A stretch of DNA of 64,000 nucleotides from Apostichopus japonicus. Its lineage: Eukaryota; Echinodermata; Holothuroidea; Aspidochirotida; Stichopodidae. Both the position numbers and the translations under genes were made by a program. The stretch lies in contig NC_092570.1 in NCBI RefSeq assembly GCF_037975245.1, positions 12,127,001 through 12,191,000 on the forward strand, in the 5' to 3' direction. The notes under the pieces are model-generated. The model worked only from the letters and a program-made list of their open reading frames with translations, was not told where the DNA came from and ran no database searches. Below, one piece after another: positions 24,535 to 36,129 of the stretch (position 1 is the first letter of the stretch; every line of letters begins with the position of its first letter).

Positions 24535-27153
24535 ATATATGACTCCAATGTTAAAATGTAGCACTTGTACCTTTCCACATCATGAAGTATACACCCAGAG
24601 TCATGCTGATTTAACTTACTATCATTATTAACATTATTTTTTATCTGTCTCTGTTATATTCAAATTGAAATCCAGCAACTTGAACAGAGTAGGACAATGA
24701 CCATATATCTGCATTTCAAAACCGGTAGATCGATACATCAAAAATCAAAGAATACATTTAAAACAAAGATTTGACGAAGTTAACTATTTTCTTAGAAGGT
24801 TTCCAATTTAAGAAGCACCCACCAATCAGCATATATCTCCTTAAAACAACTTTATGCAATTTCCTGAAAGTGTTCATTAAGTCTATTATTTTTGTTTAGG
24901 TGTAGCGCCAGGGTGGCGTGTCGAGCTCTTGACAAGAATGAATATTTTCAATAGTGGACGAGAAATAATGACAGAATCACTCTACGCAACCTCTGTTGAC
25001 ATGCTCATCGCACGGGTCATCTTGTTTTACTTTTGTCTTTGAGAGTTTGATTCTTAACGACGAGACGATGTGAGCTTCTCGCTGGCTCCAAACCGCAATT
25101 GACTTCAAGGGTTCGGACATTAAAGATGTCACTTAGTAATATTTCTTTTTGTAATGAACATCAGCATCCATTCACATTAACACTTATTCAATCCGAATCA
25201 AATCAATGAATTTGATACGGAGCATTTAGAAACACGTTGGAGATCACAACGAGTGTGATACCAACGAAATGCCTTAAGGTTTAACTCGATCACCAACGTG
25301 AGGATGATCAGGGGGCATAACAATCAATGCTAAATTCAAGATACGTCAATATTATCAAAGGAACGGTTCGTAATATCAGAGGTTTTATGAAAACTTTCAT
25401 TTGTGTTTCTGACAAAACATCCAACACTCGCAAAAGTTCTCTCTTTCAAAGTATAGCCATAGTTGACTAGTAGCCTCTCGTGTTGTTACATACGTCTATG
25501 TGTAAAGGTTTATCACAAACTATAAGCTGACAGCAAACTTATTACGAACAAAACATGTGGAATCATATCTCACCGATAATAACTGCACTAATGTGTCAGA
25601 TAATTTGTTATTTCATTGGGATGAATTCTACACATGGTGAGAAAGTTTACAGAATAAAATGCGGATAACTGAAAAAGTGTTCTTTCTTGATACGTAAGCT
25701 TTATCGCACTTAGTTGATTTTATTCCAACTAGTTGAAGTGAAACTGAATTACCATTTGAACTATATATATATTGACATCGATATAATGATCTGTATCTCA
25801 TATCATTTCTCTAAAATATACTTACAATTATGATTATCTCAGAGGTTGCTTGTATTAAAACTATTTAATATTACTCTAATCGATTAACTGTATGTTGATC
25901 AGTTTGTAGGTTTTCGTCTCACTAAATGTTGATGTCAATGTTGATGTTATACTTTTGATTTCAGTTAGTAATTACCGTATACCAAATGTTTGTATACTTA
26001 CACTTTGCTTATAGTTCTTCTCTGAGAAAGTAAATATTGTGCAGTGCTTATTGTTGCCTCGTTACGGCAAGACTACTACATAATTTAATGAACAAAACGT
26101 TAGGATTTGGATAGATTTAAAGCAGCTCCTCGTGTTTACACAACCACATGGAAACGTTGTCCTATTTCCGTACTATCTTGCGGGTCCTCCAGAACGTGGA
26201 TCAATGCGTGATTTCTGATATGCAAATTTCAGCAGGATAATTTGTAATTTGTTCCTCTTTCATCGATCAAAAACAAAGTTTCCTCTGGACTATCCTCTTT
26301 ATGCAACACACATTTGCGTGTTGGAGAGTGGAATGCATGTTGAAGTTCATAACACTATACCAGCAGCATTTCAGGTCACTAGGAATACAAACGTCGATGT
26401 GTCAATGGTGTTCTTATAGACTTACTGCAGCATTAACTGACAGACGACAATATAACATTTTACTGTAATCATTTGTGAATCACATTCACCGAAAGCACAC
26501 GTAGTGTAATTAGTCTTCAAACTTACCGGTAGAGTACACACGAATTAATGGAATTGTCCTATTGGCGGGCGCATCGATACCATGCGCTTTGTTAACGTGT
26601 AAATCACTGCTCGTATTGTAGTCAGGGTGTCGTCTGCTCACCACGGGGAATGCAGAAATCTTTAGCCGTTAGTTGGATTTTCCTGGTAAACTCAATTGTT
26701 CCGTTTGCGTTGTTTTGTTTGGTAGTTATTTCTTGTACACAAATGTCGTTGATTTATAGGGCCGTGCTTAGGCCTATCTACAACAGTTCCTACGACGTGT
26801 AGGTTATTTGTAAGCTTGCTATTTTCGTTCCCGGGGTAAAGGAGTGGCATGACTGCTAACTCGAAATATGCTAAAAATAATAGTAGGTCTATGTCTTTTG
26901 ACAACAGTGGGAACACAGATTGCACAGTCTACCCAACCAAGCTATACAGTATACAGTGCCTCTCGCCCATCTCCACCCCCCCCCCCCTTCCTTTGTTCAG
27001 TATTACCAGTTCACATCGACTATTCCATCATCAATTAGGAGGTTCATATACTTGTCGTTTCCCGTATTTTAGTTTTTCTGTTCGCATTTACTGGATCTGC
27101 GGTTTGAACAGGCATATACTTGGGCAACGTCACAACGCCTGCATAGATTAAAC
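24535..27153. other. Intergenic sequence, nothing recognised
   Basis: A+T-rich, no supported gene and no clear repeat. A C homopolymer lies near 26979-26988. Frames at 26692-26925 (-) and 26849-27151 (+) are unrecognised and overlap each other. Confidence 0.5.
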
Positions 27154-27340
27154 CATGGAGCTATAAACAGAGGTAAACCGCCATGGTTAAACAAATAATT
27201 GTAGACGTCACAAAAAAAAAACAAGAATACATCACCTGTATTTGTATTAATTTCGATTGTTAAGCTTTCAGCTTGTTAAGCTTAAATGGTTGAATACCCT
27301 CAGAGAGGGCATATTCGAACCATCTGTTTATAGCTCCATG
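27154..27340. mobile_element. Short MITE with CATGGAGCTATAAACAGA ends
   Basis: The left end CATGGAGCTATAAACAGAGG and the inverted right end (tctgtttatagctccatg) frame 187 bp, giving an 18-bp perfect inverted repeat. No convincing target duplication. The ends match the palindrome at 31990-32014. Confidence 0.6.
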
Positions 27341-28198
27341 TTCGAACAAACTGGAAGTCAGTGGGTCTGGTCGTTTCCAGCGTTGTTGGACTTTCAAGTC
27401 AACATTTAGTGCAATAACTTAATTATGAAGTAGCGAGTCTAGATCTAAAATAATGGCCTAAAGCTTAATGCGATTCTGGGTATATCATTTCTTACTTCAT
27501 TAGAATCATATTTCTGCAAACATTGTAGAGTCTGGTACCTTTGAATAGACATTTAATATACTTGAATTTGATTCCGACGTGAATAATAATGTTCGTTTGT
27601 TTTACTAACGATAACACAGATAACGGGAACTGGTAAGATCATTATTAATAGGCGGGATCCGGTTAATACTTTATTTGTGACGAAAGGAGGGAGGTTGGGG
27701 GGGGGGGGTGTTTGCTTAGTGAAAATCCGTGCTGTGTCCTATTTTTGGACTCATTATGCCCTTGTGACATCAACCGGAAATAGTCGATATCGAACGAAAC
27801 CTCACAGTTTCGGATACTTATTGAGGTTCATGCATACATGCTGCATACATGCTGCATTGAAGTCATGAAAGTCGAGGGATAGACTATCATTATTCCCATG
27901 AGTGTCAATCATGCGGGGACAGGGGACACCCCCACTTTCTGAAGGGTGACAGATACAATATCAAATGTCCCCTTATTTTTAGTGACTGTCTCGAGTAGGC
28001 GCTTGGCTTGGCCTCCATTCCAGTATATTTCATATGAGTTTGAGATAGATACGTATAGGCCTATGATGCTATAAGCCTGGGTGCTAAGCTGCTATTCATG
28101 TTGTTGTTATAACCATGTTACTCATTATACATCTAGTTCTAGTTTAGTAGTTATGTACATGTGTTCACAAAATATTTTAAGTTAACCGATGCCAGGTA
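27341..28198. other. Intergenic sequence with a hAT-like fragment
   Basis: Unique-looking DNA with a G homopolymer near 27699-27708. Around 27910-27980, 'ggggacacccccactttctg ... gtccccttatttttag' resembles the interior of the hAT element at 14835 and may be a fragment. Confidence 0.4.
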
Positions 28199-29114
28199 CA
28201 GGGCCGTAGCCTGCAGAGGGGGGGGGGGGGGCAGAGGGGGCAGCTGTTCCGTGAGATTTCCACTTCCCTAAATGAAACGATTATGTGAACGCTGGAAATT
28301 ATACTATTTCAGTTAGCTTTAGCGAAATGATCATATCATTTCTTCTGATTCATTAGTTAGTAGTGTGAAACCTCAAGATTCTAGGCAAATATTGTAGGAA
28401 TGGCTTTCAAAAAGAACACACGGTTACTTGTAACCGCTCATCACGTATAAACACGATCGGGGATACAATGACCGTGCGTTAGTTTTGTTTTTAACGAGTT
28501 TGGTTAGAAAAAAAACACTAAATGTAGATAGCTCATAAGATTTAACCTGCGTGAAAAGTGTAGCAGTCTAATGTGAAACTACGGTTCATAAATATATTTA
28601 TTACGTCTATATGATATGGCCTATCAGTTTCATTGTTTACCCCTATATCAGTGCCCCAATGCTTTAACTAAGACTATTGAAGCACAGTCCCCTACATCGC
28701 CCACCCGCTCAGCTGACCCCCCCCCCCCCCCCCAGTAAGTCCATTTTTGGCATGTAACACAAACAATGATAACACAAACCCTAACAAGTAATTTAATTCC
28801 CCATATGGATTTCCCTAAACATATATATATTTTCTACGGCTACCATCAGAATGTCCTAGCGTCCTTTTATATCTTCAATTACCTGTGTAAACCAATGAAT
28901 AATAATAGCAGAATACGCGATGGTGGCGCTCCGCTCAGATAGTGTCATAATGGTCCCTTTTGGGAAGTGGCCGGCGTCCACAAAAAAAAATCTTTAAGGC
29001 AGTGGTAAAATATGCACATGAAAGTGGCACTATGAAACATTTGGATGATACATACTCTATCTCCATGTTCCCCAACTGCCCTCCTACAGGGATTCTACCC
29101 AGGCTACGGCCCTG
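28199..29114. mobile_element. DNA element of the GC-hairpin family
   Basis: Termini CAGGGCCGTAGCCTG and (reverse complement) CAGGGCCGTAGCCTGGG bound 916 bp. Flanks AGGTA and AAGTA match at four of five positions, consistent with an aged 5-bp duplication. It contains 'gatggtggcgctccgctcag' near 28919, as in 14987-15813. G and C homopolymers lie near both ends. Confidence 0.72.
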
Positions 29115-30889
29115 AAGTATCTTTATTGTTTAGGTTTCTATGGTTCCGATAAAGTGAATGTGCCCAGATACCCCAACAGTGCTTTTTAAATGTACTTATG
29201 ATACCATATGTGTATTGTTGTAGACATCTGTATAACAAGATGAGTTTATTCTTGTGTGCAAAGTTTAAGATTGAAGTTTATTAATCACGATAAAGGCTTA
29301 GATTTACCCCGGATGCTAAATGGATTAGTATTTCTTAATTTAGTCACTTGTCAAATGTGACTTTTGCTAAAATATTTACGACTGACATATCGATTCAGGG
29401 TCCAAAACAGAAGCACTTTGAAGATTTCTAGATTTGAGTCCGCCCCCTGGACCAACGCCAGGCTTCGGCCCTTGACACATCAGGGGCCATAGGGCGCGCC
29501 CCTTGCCCCACACGATAAAGGCTTTGCGCCAAAGCGCTCGCGGTGTGGGCTTCGCGCACACTCCTTCGGTTTTATCCATGTTCAGTCATTTATGTCCCCC
29601 AGGCTTTTCAATTTTGATTGCCGCCCCTGATTATTGCAATTCAACGTAAGTTAGCTTGAAGCTTCCCATCAGCTTGAAGATTCAGGCTTCACAGGTTTAG
29701 CATCATAGTTTAAGGGAACACAAATTAATTTTAACAGTGAGAAAGATAACATTGCGTGTAATCCACATAAAGTACATACATGCATAGGAAAGTTGCATAA
29801 AAAACCGTGTTAAATCTGTTTATCTGTCCCCGGCAACTGATTTAATAATTTATCTTACGGCATTGCATAAACTACTTTAATTGCATTAAATTTTTTTCTT
29901 TGGTACAAAGGCTACAAAGGTTTACTTTTGTTGCAAATGCGTCGCATTTTCACGCTATTCCGAAATTAGTCTTGATGAGTTAATTCCTTCAAAATGGACG
30001 ATGGATGAGTTGATAGAAAAATTGCCCTTCCGCTCCTCTACACATGTTCCATTATTCCCTCCCCTTCCTGTCTCTACTGCATGCCCTCCCATCACATCAC
30101 CTCACTACCCTGCCCCCTCTCCTCCCACCCCTTTCCTTTCCATCATTCTAACCTTACGCCATCTTTCCAGGGTGATCCGAACAGATCTTTGTATGTTTAC
30201 GTGCGGCCAAGAATATGTGGTAGATTCTGAACTGTATAGTGTATCAAACTAAATGTATTTGGACAACTATTTAATGTGTCTATCAGTCTATTGGTATAGT
30301 TGCTCCTCACAGATTTTTCATCCAAATATAATGCTTTGTGCGTCTAGACCAACTCTCCGTTCCGTTTACCTGTTTACAACAATGGAGACTTTATCACAAA
30401 GAATCCTTTGTTTGTTACGCTCGTGATTATTGCTTGATTTACGTATACCTTTAATTCCGATGAATTGTCATGAACAGGTATCTTAATTAGTTTATTTATC
30501 AATTATATCGAAACAACATACGTCATAATTATCATCTATGGATAATAAAAGTGAGTATGTAACCATGTGCGTGTGGTTGTTAATTTACTGCAATGTTTGC
30601 AAACATACCGAGTAGTGATCAAAATATGTTTGCAATTGTAAACTAGGATAAGATGTTGGCTTATTAAAAATAATTTGATTCAGTTCTGACGAAGATATCA
30701 CACATATCGTTGTTACATTTATGTGTCTCAAAAGCAAATTTCAAACAATGGAAAGAGGACCGACAAATATTCTTGATGATGTATTATAGGCTACGTACGG
30801 ATTACGTCATGGTAAGCCACAAATCTTCATGTAACCTTCAGTATTGAATCGAACTTATGGAACTGTTAGTTTCTTAGTCCACTCAATAA
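29115..30889. other. Intergenic sequence with a GC-rich fragment
   Basis: 29390-29640 is G+C-rich ('gagtccgccccctgg', 'ggcgcgccccttgcc') and ends in 'ttgccgcccctg', which resembles a DNA-element right end. I find no matching left end. The rest is unremarkable, with no gene supported. Confidence 0.4.
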
Positions 30890-31770
30890 TAGGAGCGTAT
30901 ATTCACCATTTTTCGAGGGGTGTAGAACGATTTCGGGAACGACTTTTTGAGGCCGACTTTTTGAGGCCGACTTTAGTGTAACAAAAAGAGCATCTTGTGT
31001 TATAATTATACAACTGCAAACTGTTGTTGGCTGAGTACAGGAGTACAGGGGATAAGACAAAGTCCCCGGGCGCTGCTGAAATTTTAGAATAAAACATAAA
31101 TGTTAGGAAAAAGATTTACTCTAAATTTTATGGATTGTCTCTCGGAGCCTTAGTGCGGGTCCAGTGGGGCCAAGCCCACGGGAGCGACAGCGTTTCTGTA
31201 TATTTTGGCTCTGTCTTATAGCGCGTTTAGTGCACAAACATACATATGAGAGAGAGGAATTCAACTTCTAGGGAATAAATTTCAAAACCCTGGTGGGGCC
31301 ATGTGGCTACAGCCCCTGGAATCTGCATCATACGATGATGTTCATGTTCTCTCGCAAACTTTAAAGAACAAACTTTCAAGTCAGAAAGAGGACTTACCAT
31401 ACCTCTGGAATGTATCACAACCCCTGCTAGTTGTCCTGGGGACTTTGGCTGAAACGTTTGCAGATATTTGTGTCCTTTGAAGCGTATTTTAAGTACAGCA
31501 ATGTATTTCTGAGAGGAATCTATTTTCAGTGGAATGTATAATACGGAGACCCGGTGGTAATCCAGGGGCGAACTCCCCGGAAGTTGTAACATTTTGTTAG
31601 CCTAAATATTATCCAAATCTGGGAAATTGACGTAAGGGCGCAACAGAGAGAACGATTTCATTTTCTTTTTCTCATTTTCGTTTTGTTAACCTTACTTTCA
31701 TGGGTGTAAGACCCCGCTGAACTCGGCGCAAATTTTGGGACCGACTTGGCATTGATTTTGTACCGACAGT
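30890..31770. repeat. Dispersed repeat, copy A
   Basis: Shares blocks in the same order with 57290-58155: 'aatttactctcag'-like sequence, 'gagaggaat.cattttcag.g', 'cggaagttgtaacatt', 'ttatccaaatct.gga', and finally 'taagaccccgctgaactcgg ... gggaccgacttgg' (31709-31745). A local duplication 'tttttgaggccgactttttg' lies at 30943-30970. No coding capacity recognised. Confidence 0.6.
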
Positions 31771-31989
31771 TTTGATTTACTAAGGTGGTATGTACTTCCC
31801 AGTACTTTAAGAATACTAAGCAGTTTCAAACCGTTCAAGGTATAATATTAAATAGTACTGATAGGCATTTACAGATGGTTTGCTTTGGTTTAATTAAGAA
31901 CCAGTGCTAAGTATAGCTAATCTGTTTTGCCTTGGGTAACGATAGGCCATTACTGCAAGCTAATATGATAATGTTTGACTATATTTCAG

Positions 31990-32014
31990 CATGGAGCTAT
32001 TACCGAGCTCCATG
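31990..32014. mobile_element. 25-bp palindrome flanked by 7-bp direct repeats
   Basis: CATGGAGCTAT-taccg-AGCTCCATG is flanked on both sides by ATTTCAG (31983-31989 and 32015-32021). Its ends are those of the MITE at 27154-27340, so it may be an internally deleted copy with a target duplication. Confidence 0.5.
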
Positions 32015-32021
32015 ATTTCAG

Positions 32022-33449
32022 TGACCAGCTTTGTAGGAGGATACTTTAGTGATTCTAATTTTGATAGTGAAAGAAACTCGTGTTTTTTACTTTTTGCATG
32101 TATATCGAAGCGAAACTAGTATCTCCCTCTATTAATGTTCGATGCTGTGTAGATCAACACTTTGACTTCACATTGTCCACTGAGCAAACCTACCTAGTCC
32201 AAAATACTCATGCAGCGCAATAATATATGCTTTATAATCTATTAAATCGTATTTTAGTCATCTGGAAGCGTGATCCAAATAGGGAGTTAGAAAACAAGTT
32301 GTTGGTAATTCCACTTCGGCTGATGTGTACAACTATAGTACAATATGTCGTATTAAAATACATTTCGAAGCGCTATTAAAATAGGCAGCCACATGACAGT
32401 TTTTTTTTTTGTTTTTTTTTGGTGAAGGCTGCATGCAAAGTTTGAGAATTTCTCGTACCAAAGATTGCACTTTTTAAGTGTCGCTCTGTTACACAAAACA
32501 TCTGTAAGAAACTATTCACCAATTTCCATCACAAAACAGTCCTATATGCACCATTGTTTACATAACTAGAGTAAGTCATTATTTTATCAGAACCAGAAAT
32601 GATTTTGCCACGCTTCTTTGTGAACACTTGACTCCGCATGCACGTTATCACCGCGGGCGGTTCAAATTGTAGACAACTTTACGATTCAACAAACTTTAAA
32701 AAAAATGCTATCAATATTTTATTCTCGGCTTCAAGTGATGTGCTTATTGTGTTGATAATAAAAGTTCTGTTTGTGTTTTTACCACTCAAGGATTTTTTAT
32801 TCTTATCCATGATACGCAGAAACCTTCTCACAGATATTTTGCCCTACATCCCACACAGCACCAGCTATTACAACCAAGTGTCAAAATTATTAGTTACTCA
32901 GTTTGCACCTTTCTTAAGAAATAAAAACAAACACAAGTGTTCAAAGTATTTATAAAATTGGAGGCAATTCACAGCATTTGTATAAACGATGCTTCCAAAC
33001 GCTCCCACGCTCTTTTACCGCATCAGTATATCTCACAGTACACTGCGGTATACAAGAATAGTAAAACCGCGAACAGTTTTCTAATGTCTCGTAGAAGATA
33101 CCGTACACAAGAATCCCCGCGAGTAACACGGTAAGTGATTGGCGTCCGTAATGGCAACAATTGTTTTCTTCGTTATTTAGACCCAAGGATCTGTAACACT
33201 TACTACTGGCGCCCATGTGTAGACAGGAGGACTTCCCTGTGTCGCCACCAATTGTGTTTGTAGCAGTCACTGTTTACGGGATAGTCAATGTAAATGCCGA
33301 CAGCAACCCAACAAGAAGAAAAGTCGCTTGGATATGACTGAGGTACAACGGGCAAACAGCCCCTCAGGCGGAACTAGTGCGTACTCACCGTTTATATGCA
33401 ATGACAATTTATATCACTTTTGTGGAATGCCGAGGTGATTGCTCGAGAG
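32022..33449. other. Sequence upstream of the predicted promoter
   Basis: No gene supported. A 105-aa + strand frame (32638-32955, Leu/Ile/Phe-rich) and overlapping frames near 32950-33270 have no recognised domain. A T-rich tract lies near 32400-32420. Confidence 0.4.
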
Positions 33450-33457
33450 TATAAAAG
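33450..33457 (+). promoter_or_regulatory. TATA box, candidate CHRDL promoter
   Basis: TATAAAAG is followed about 30 bases later by ttacttcacaaaac, a plausible initiator (start near 33480). An ATG-free tract with a strong donor lies just downstream. No other gene intervenes before CHRDL, so I assign it to CHRDL by inference. Confidence 0.5.
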
Positions 33458-33479
33458 CCAAGGGACTCAAACACTTACT

Positions 33480-33705
33480 TCACAAAACAATTGCAATCGT
33501 GTTGGGATTTCTGCCAGATAATTCATAGAATATTTTCCTTGGATTTTGAAAGGTCTTCACTGACAAAAGTCAAGAAATAACACTTTTCTGAGATAATAAT
33601 TTCATTTATCTTTGATAATTTGAACTTTTAGTCATAAATTTGTTTTTGTCATCAAAGCTGAGCAACATTATTTTGGCACGGATTTTTGGTCCGCCTCCTA
33701 CATCG
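33480..33705 (+). other. Predicted noncoding first exon (5' UTR), probably CHRDL
   Basis: The exon would start about 30 bases after the TATA box and end at catcg|GTAAGTTTTC (donor 33706-33707), a near-consensus 5' splice site. I find no ATG in the 226 bases, which suits a leader exon. The next supported acceptor in the same direction is at 45867-45868. An unrelated noncoding transcript is the alternative. Confidence 0.45.
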
Positions 33706-34194
33706 GTAAGTTTTCTCTTCCTTTATTAATCCTTTAATCTGTTTCTGAATGTATTTGTCTAATATATAGTTGGTGATATAGGCTATACTTTCACTGTGGT
33801 TTTTTGGTCTACTATTTACCAATCACTAAATTTCCAATCATACATCCAGGACACTTGTTGTCCACGCACCACTATTCCTAATGATCTCTTATTTGTACAT
33901 ACATGTCTTCCATAATACGAGCTTCATAAGTTTTATTTTGCAAATGTCATTTTAATTTATAACTAACAAGTTTCATTTTTATATACCTCATTACGTCATA
34001 ACTGTCGATATTGTTCAATGATTTAATAATCATTAATACTTAAAACCTTTATAACAAACCTTGGAGGTCAAACATTCAGTGTAACATCAGTTTATACATT
34101 ATCGATACAACACAAGAGACATTGGAGGAGAATATTCATGTTTTGACAGTGCTTAGCCTGTGATTAATATTATTTAATTTATTGATTGTATTTT

Positions 34195-34248
34195 AGGGCC
34201 TCGGGGAAGATTAGCTTTGGCTAACCGAGTCACCCTTTTAAAGGTTAA

Positions 34249-34279
<31 letters not shown>
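34195..34279 (+). mobile_element. 3' end of a LINE/SINE-like retroelement with (TAAA)n tail
   Basis: 'gggcctcggggaagattagc' leads through 'tttggctaaccgagtcaccc' to a (TAAA)n tail of about eight units at 34246-34279. A short stem-loop followed by a simple-repeat tail is typical of truncated retroposon 3' ends. Upstream sequence holds no reverse transcriptase. Confidence 0.45.
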
Positions 34280-34280
<1 letters not shown>

Positions 34281-35758
34281 ATGTATATGGGGCTGCTGTA
34301 TTACCACTCAAAACCCACTTAAAACTCGTTAAAGAGATATTCAAAACTCAAAAGTAGAGATTTTATTAAAGAGGTTATAATCTCGTATAGTCACAAAGCC
34401 GATCACACTAGTTAAAGTTTAAATAAAGTCAACCATGTTGTGCGGCGAGGAGCTGTGGAGGGGTTAATGGGACGCGGAGCCTAGGAGGAGGTATGATTGG
34501 TTTATTTGATTGCCTTGAGAGAATGCACCCTCTTTTAATGAATTATCATGTCAGTCGGAGGCACGCGTCCACATAATACTGTACACCCGGAGGCACGCGT
34601 CCACATAGGCCTAATACTATACACCTGTGGTAACTAATTCAGGTGGTTGTCCATGTATTTGCATTCCATTCATGTTAAGCCTCACAAAGCTGATTTACAG
34701 TTTGGAGAAAAAAGTAACTGCACCATTTGTCCTGACGTAACGCTATCGCTTCACATCGGAATGGTAGACCATAAGTCATTGGTTCGATTCATTCTCATTT
34801 AGTAATATTATTGAAGCCTTTCTACTAATTTTTTACTAGACTAAACGTGTTACCGTCACGTGATAAGTTAAAAACAATATTTATAACAGGTGCACATTAT
34901 TGCGTTCAATTGATCTTAGTATTCATTTGGATCAAGATATAGAATTATAAAGGATCGACGTTTGACCATATGCAAATGTTCCATTCGTCGAGGGGGGTCT
35001 TCTCGGGGAGAGCCAGTTATTTAACAATTCAGTTAAACGCAAAGTGTTTTATTTCTGATTGAAGTAGGTGCATAAATGATCATCACCAGGCGGTGTTACG
35101 GGTGTAAGTAGGGGCCTGGAAAGAACTATATGAAATCAATGTCTTCACGTTGTAGTGAATCATTGGGACATGACATAACTTCAGTGTTGAATATCAAAGT
35201 ATTTTAAGTTTGCAAAATGCAAATAGATGTGCAGTTTGAACGAGAAATACACAAAAGTTACTATTAGTTTGTTGAGTTACGGTACTGTTAATGAGAAAGT
35301 CCGCTTGGTATGATAACATCGACATCTTTTCAATACTCTCCTAGCAGATTTTCAATTAATTTAACCAATCGTCAAAGGGAATTGCCAGTACATGTGAAAT
35401 GAGCTCCGACATTCGTATTAACTCGAGTGAATGCGGTTGCCTGAGTGTACAACCATGCATAGGTGTACCACCATATGTGCACAACCGTTGGTATCCTCCA
35501 AGATATACCGCCTGGTGCATTATCATGCATCGTCTTGACTGCCAGCGGAAAATCCCGTCGGAATACCATATTTAAAGTGGTGGTGGTGGGGGAGGGGGGG
35601 GGGGTGAAGTGGAGACACGCGCTGTGTCATAGTGTCTTTATCGGTGATACATAAACTCAAATTATTATCGTTTCATATGCTAGTCCCGTTAAAAGGTACA
35701 ACCACTGGTGGCTCATGAGATTATTTGAGAATATTGTTCATATTGACTATATAGCAGT

Positions 35759-36129
35759 CAAGGGCGTAGGAACCGGGGGGCTGGGGGGGGCGCCAGCCCC
35801 CCCCCCCAGTGAAAAATGTGGAGGGGCGGAAGTATCATTCCGCCCCCCGCTTCGCAAGTCAGAAAACCCCTTTTTCATTTCCAAATGAGAAAAAAATCTC
35901 ATTTGGAGCACCAAATTGCATCTAAGGCCTGGTGAAAATACAAAATTAAGTTTACAAAATGGAGTGGGTGTTGAAGTGTGCTATATTGCACCAAATTGCA
36001 TCTGAGGCTACCTGGAAATGCAAACAATTCCAAAGGGGAGGGGGACACCCCTCCCCTTAGACCCCTCCCCCAGGCCGGCCATCAGTCTTAAACCCCCCCC
36101 CCACTCAAAAGTACCTTCCTACGCCACTG
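35759..36129. mobile_element. hAT MITE, copy 1
   Basis: Left end CAAGGGCGTAGGAACCGG; right end, reverse complemented, CAGTGGCGTAGGAAGG. Flanked by perfect 8-bp direct repeats ATAGCAGT (35751-35758 and 36130-36137). 371 bp, non-coding. A near-identical copy is at 50984-51328. The left end has a G/C-rich palindromic stretch (ggggggcgccagcccccc). Confidence 0.92.

Noticed and set aside
24318-24578. Lys/Arg/Glu-rich basic frames on the - strand
   Set aside because: Complement of a pyrimidine tract within a DNA element; composition alone explains them.
34735-34800. tRNA-like 'ggttcgattc'
   Set aside because: T-arm-like string without acceptor stem or A box; no tRNA called.
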